Shown: piece by piece, positions 61,095 to 64,000 of the stretch
Layout: each line of letters begins with the position of its first letter
Numbering within the stretch: position 1 is the stretch's first letter
Source of the DNA: Butyrivibrio sp.
GTDB taxonomy: Bacteria > Bacillota > Clostridia > Lachnospirales > Lachnospiraceae
Direction of reading: 5' to 3'
Assembly: GCA_015056625.1 (NCBI GenBank)
Contig: SVFY01000017.1
Span: 1 to 64,000 of the forward strand
Length of the DNA stretch: 64,000 nucleotides
Made by a program: the position numbers and the translations under genes
Notes under the pieces: model-generated
What the model was told of the DNA's origin: nothing
The model's database searches: none
The model's input: the letters and a program-made list of their open reading frames with translations, nothing else

Positions 61095-64000
61095 TTATTC
61101 TTCATCGTCATCCTTTTTCTTTTTCCTGGAGTAAACTCCTGCTCCAAGAAGTCCTGCTACTGCTGTTCCTAAACCAGTTGCTAAGTATGGAATATCTCCC
61201 ATTCCGCCGGTTGATGGAAGAACATTACCATCAAGTTCGTTAATGATGTTAAGAGATAAACTTGAAACGTCCTTAGTTGGATCCACTGTCTCGTAAACAT
61301 CATTCCAATCTTCGCTTGGCACTGAATTACTGCTTGAGTATGTAACAAATCCAGTCTTTTCAACATACACGCCCTTCGAAGGAACAACTTCCTGAACATA
61401 ATAGCGATAGTAACTATCACTATCATCCGGATGCAGCTTATCAGGAATCAGCTCTATCTCCCATTCAGTCTGGCTGGAAATAGTTAGCACATCTGAGCCT
61501 TCAGAAACTACTTCGTATTGTCTATTTCCTGAATTTTCTACACTCTGCCAGTTCAACAACGCTTTGGTTGTATAGTTATCTTTACCTGATGCTCGATATA
61601 TTCTTACATAGACTGGTGAGAAGTCGCCGGTCACTTCATTTCCAAGTTGAGTCCATTTCTTTATTACCTTTAATTTAGGTATAATAGGTATAAGGCTGTT
61701 CGTAAACTCCGCACTAGTAGCATTTTCTAATTTGTCAGTACATGCCTGATTAGAATAGTACTTGGTAGTCACACTCATGTCATCAGCAACAATTACCTGA
61801 GCATATACAGTTCTAGTGTCAAACTGGATATCATTGCGCTCTACTTCTTCATGACTTGGGTTATAGCACTTCGCATCTTCAGTAATCTTGTAAGTGTACG
61901 TCCCTGGTGTTGTATAAGTTATCTCGTCGAATTTATCCTGCTTATTGTTTTCGCCGCCAAACAGGTATAATATCTGATTATCCGGCATTGGTATGGAATC
62001 AGAAGTTACCGGTTCCAATGTGAACTTAAATCCAAGATTTGCATCCCATGTTCCACCAACAAAGTTTTTCGTCACATACAGCCTATTCTCGACTTTTCCG
62101 CCTTTTGTTTTATTGTCGAAAGTAGGTGCTGAGTTTAAGACATTATTCAAAGTATCTGGCTTAGCATCTTTAAGTTCAAGTTCATAATAAACAGGATCCG
62201 AAGCTGTATACTCTGTAACATCTTTACCATCTACCTTTTTTGAATTTGCTTCTACAACTACTTTTGCAACATATTCTTTTTTATCAAGCTCATACTTTTC
62301 ATTACTCTCTTGTCTTTCAACAATCTTGTAGTAATGAGCTCCAACATCCTCCGCAGAGCTATAGTTAATTGGCTTAAATGTTATCTTACTTCCGTCGTTT
62401 TCTACTGACTCAATAGCTTCGCTTCCCCAAGAAGTGCCATTCCACTCGTAGAGATCAAATGTGAATATCTCACTTACTTTCGGTGTTTGATTATCTACTG
62501 TCTTTGAAGCTTCAAGTTGAATCTGATCTCCATAAACATCTGGAAGATCATGGTTATGGTAGTGCCACTCAGCGTTTCCTACAACCTTATTTGCAACTAG
62601 TATTCCAGCGTTAACAGCACTAGTAGCATCAATAGTTGAATCCGGAGCAATAAAGACACCACATGTATTATGTATTTTTAATTCTTTATCATTCACAACA
62701 TTGAAAATAACTGCGGTTGTTAGCCAATCATTATCCTTATTTGTATTCCCTATTAAATCGTTAGTGGCCGTACCATTGATAACATATGTGCCTATATCCA
62801 GATTCGACGATGTACAATTCAAAATAAGGTGTTGATCCTGATTTATAGTAATTAATAGTTTTTCTTTATCGAAGTGAATATTATCACCTGCATAATTGAG
62901 AACAAAGGTTCCACTTCCTAACCCACTTAAATCTATGTTTACTTCTACTTTATCACTACCTTCAGGAAAGTTTGGAACATAACTATATGCATCTCTGTTC
63001 TCATATTTGCTATAATAAGCATCAATGCCATCAATAATGCTTTCAAGTTCTATATCATGATTTTTATGTATATTCGTCCCCGCAACATTTACAAAACGGA
63101 ACTTTCCTGAAACATCTTGAGTGGTGTCATTGTACATCTTAGTTGCTTCGGTTCCGAGATAAACATTTGCCGGAGGGAAATCATTGAAACTTATTATTCC
63201 ACCTTGATTTATCTTACCAAAATAGTGGTTTCCACCAGCATTACTATAATTATTTGAAGCGCCAAGTACCGAATTTCCATCATTAGTAGTATATGTTCCC
63301 ACCATTACATTAGTTTCAGTGTGTCCATTCCAAGTGTAATCATTTGCAACAATACCGTAATCATAAGCATCGCCAAACGAATTCACAAAGTTATATGAAA
63401 CATTAAGTAATTTAGTACTTAAAGGACTTAATGAAGTAATCGCATATACAGAGAAGCTATCAGTTTCAAACTCAACCTTTTCTTTTCCATCTACAGCTGC
63501 AGTAGCTGCTGTAAGAGTGATTACATCCACATCAGATGAAGAAAGGCTTGTTGCATCCTCAGTATTAACAATCTCATTTTCTTCCTTGAATGATTCAGTG
63601 ATAGGAAGGTGAACTACTGTTAGATCTTCCTCAGAAGAAGCAGAAAGATCTTCTGTGAGCTGATTGTACTTAAACTCAATCTTTACAGTTACAGTACCCT
63701 CTGTAGGCTGGATCTCTTTTCCCTCATATACAAACGCGATGTCATAGAGAAGGGTATTATCCTCTGTGAACTCATTAGCCTGTTCCTGGCCTGCTTCCTC
63801 AGCAATCGCATCAGCGTTCTCGTTGAGGGCATCCATGTAAGCGTCGTAGTTGTAGCTTGATGAATCCTTGGTAACTTCAGCAGCCTTAAGCTCGATTCCT
63901 TCTGGGAATACGTTCTTTCCATTGATTGTTGCTGTAACTGTCACCTTGCCATCCGCATATGTGAACTCGGTTTCCTCAGAAGCCTTCACATATGTATACT
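61095..64000 (-). CDS. large LPXTG adhesin, probable pilus tip protein (N-terminus cut off)
   Basis: The open frame continues to the window edge, so at least 968 residues are present and the signal peptide lies outside. Parts that can be seen: an N-terminal beta region (VTVTATINGKNVFPEGI), a choice-of-anchor-A-like domain (VNSFGDAYDYGIVANDYTW), then repeated FctA/Spy0128- and Cna-B-type isopeptide domains (QLEASKTVDNQ, FTFDLYEWNG, TYTYKITEDAK, LKVIKKWTQLGNEVTGDF). The sorting signal LPSTGGMGD is followed by a membrane helix and an acidic-basic end. It leads the pilus operon, so it is likely the tip adhesin that binds a host or plant-fibre ligand. Confidence 0.8.
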   Translation of the reverse strand, partial: YTYVKASEETEFTYADGKVTVTATINGKNVFPEGIELKAAEVTKDSSSYNYDAYMDALNENADAIAEEAGQEQANEFTEDNTLLYDIAFVYEGKEIQPTEGTVTVKIEFKYNQLTEDLSASSEEDLTVVHLPITESFKEENEIVNTEDATSLSSSDVDVITLTAATAAVDGKEKVEFETDSFSVYAITSLSPLSTKLLNVSYNFVNSFGDAYDYGIVANDYTWNGHTETNVMVGTYTTNDGNSVLGASNNYSNAGGNHYFGKINQGGIISFNDFPPANVYLGTEATKMYNDTTQDVSGKFRFVNVAGTNIHKNHDIELESIIDGIDAYYSKYENRDAYSYVPNFPEGSDKVEVNIDLSGLGSGTFVLNYAGDNIHFDKEKLLITINQDQHLILNCTSSNLDIGTYVINGTATNDLIGNTNKDNDWLTTAVIFNVVNDKELKIHNTCGVFIAPDSTIDATSAVNAGILVANKVVGNAEWHYHNHDLPDVYGDQIQLEASKTVDNQTPKVSEIFTFDLYEWNGTSWGSEAIESVENDGSKITFKPINYSSAEDVGAHYYKIVERQESNEKYELDKKEYVAKVVVEANSKKVDGKDVTEYTASDPVYYELELKDAKPDTLNNVLNSAPTFDNKTKGGKVENRLYVTKNFVGGTWDANLGFKFTLEPVTSDSIPMPDNQILYLFGGENNKQDKFDEITYTTPGTYTYKITEDAKCYNPSHEEVERNDIQFDTRTVYAQVIVADDMSVTTKYYSNQACTDKLENATSAEFTNSLIPIIPKLKVIKKWTQLGNEVTGDFSPVYVRIYRASGKDNYTTKALLNWQSVENSGNRQYEVVSEGSDVLTISSQTEWEIELIPDKLHPDDSDSYYRYYVQEVVPSKGVYVEKTGFVTYSSSNSVPSEDWNDVYETVDPTKDVSSLSLNIINELDGNVLPSTGGMGDIPYLATGLGTAVAGLLGAGVYSRKKKKDDDEE

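Overview
The window looks like chromosomal DNA of a rumen or gut Lachnospiraceae (Clostridia), probably close to Butyrivibrio or Pseudobutyrivibrio. The evidence is the dgt-dnaG-rpoD-trmK cluster, Gram-positive sortase-assembled pili, strong AGGAGG ribosome sites, a Trp T-box, a CIRCE box and a bacterial type A RNase P RNA. The genus is inference. Almost every gene lies on the minus strand; the clear exceptions are a small trypsin-like lipoprotein (about 24.1-24.8 kb) and an Rpn/PD-(D/E)XK protein (about 55.4-56.4 kb).

Layout. 0-1.3 kb: the 5' end of a type IV pilin-like gene, then about 1 kb of decayed gene fragments. 1.3-6.4 kb: trpD-C-F-B-A behind a promoter and a Trp T-box, without trpE or trpG. 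6.4-9.5 kb: a 67-bp perfect inverted repeat, an Old Yellow Enzyme family flavo-FeS reductase and a patatin-like lipase. 9.6-13.7 kb: a secreted protein of unknown function, a GT-C membrane glycosyltransferase and a secreted GH-like protein. 13.9-18.3 kb: truA, a GH94 phosphorylase, rnpB and a MITE-like repeat. 18.3-23.9 kb: an ECF sigma/anti-sigma/vWA lipoprotein operon and the GDP-mannose genes manA and manC. 24-25.3 kb: the lipoprotein protease, a 54-bp tandem array and a 39-bp perfect inverted repeat. 25.3-32.2 kb: nucleoside kinase, trmK, rpoD, dnaG and dgt. 32.3-36.5 kb: two unknown small proteins and carB. 36.6-45.7 kb: a signalling block with two GGDEF proteins and two hybrid histidine kinases, one carrying a DegV domain. 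45.8-51.3 kb: a GNAT-like protein, a 1337-residue calpain-type protease and a small partner. 51.4-55.1 kb: two tRNA-Leu genes, a HAD phosphatase, a YbaK deacylase, an arginase-fold protein and a MecA adaptor under an apparent CIRCE operator. 56.5-64 kb: a pilus operon with a tip adhesin (cut by the window edge), major pilin, class C sortase, minor pilin and a second sortase.

The most unusual signals are: (1) a dispersed GGGGACGGTTCTTTTG repeat family whose copies sit 0-5 bp downstream of stop codons and mostly form perfect hairpins; (2) the kinase-receiver-DegV-HPt fusion; (3) CIRCE over the promoter of mecA; (4) the calpain cassette; (5) a cruciform-capable element between the Trp T-box terminator and trpD; (6) a hairpin that buries the ribosome site of the ECF sigma gene.

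All functions are assigned by reading motifs in the sequence. No database search was run.
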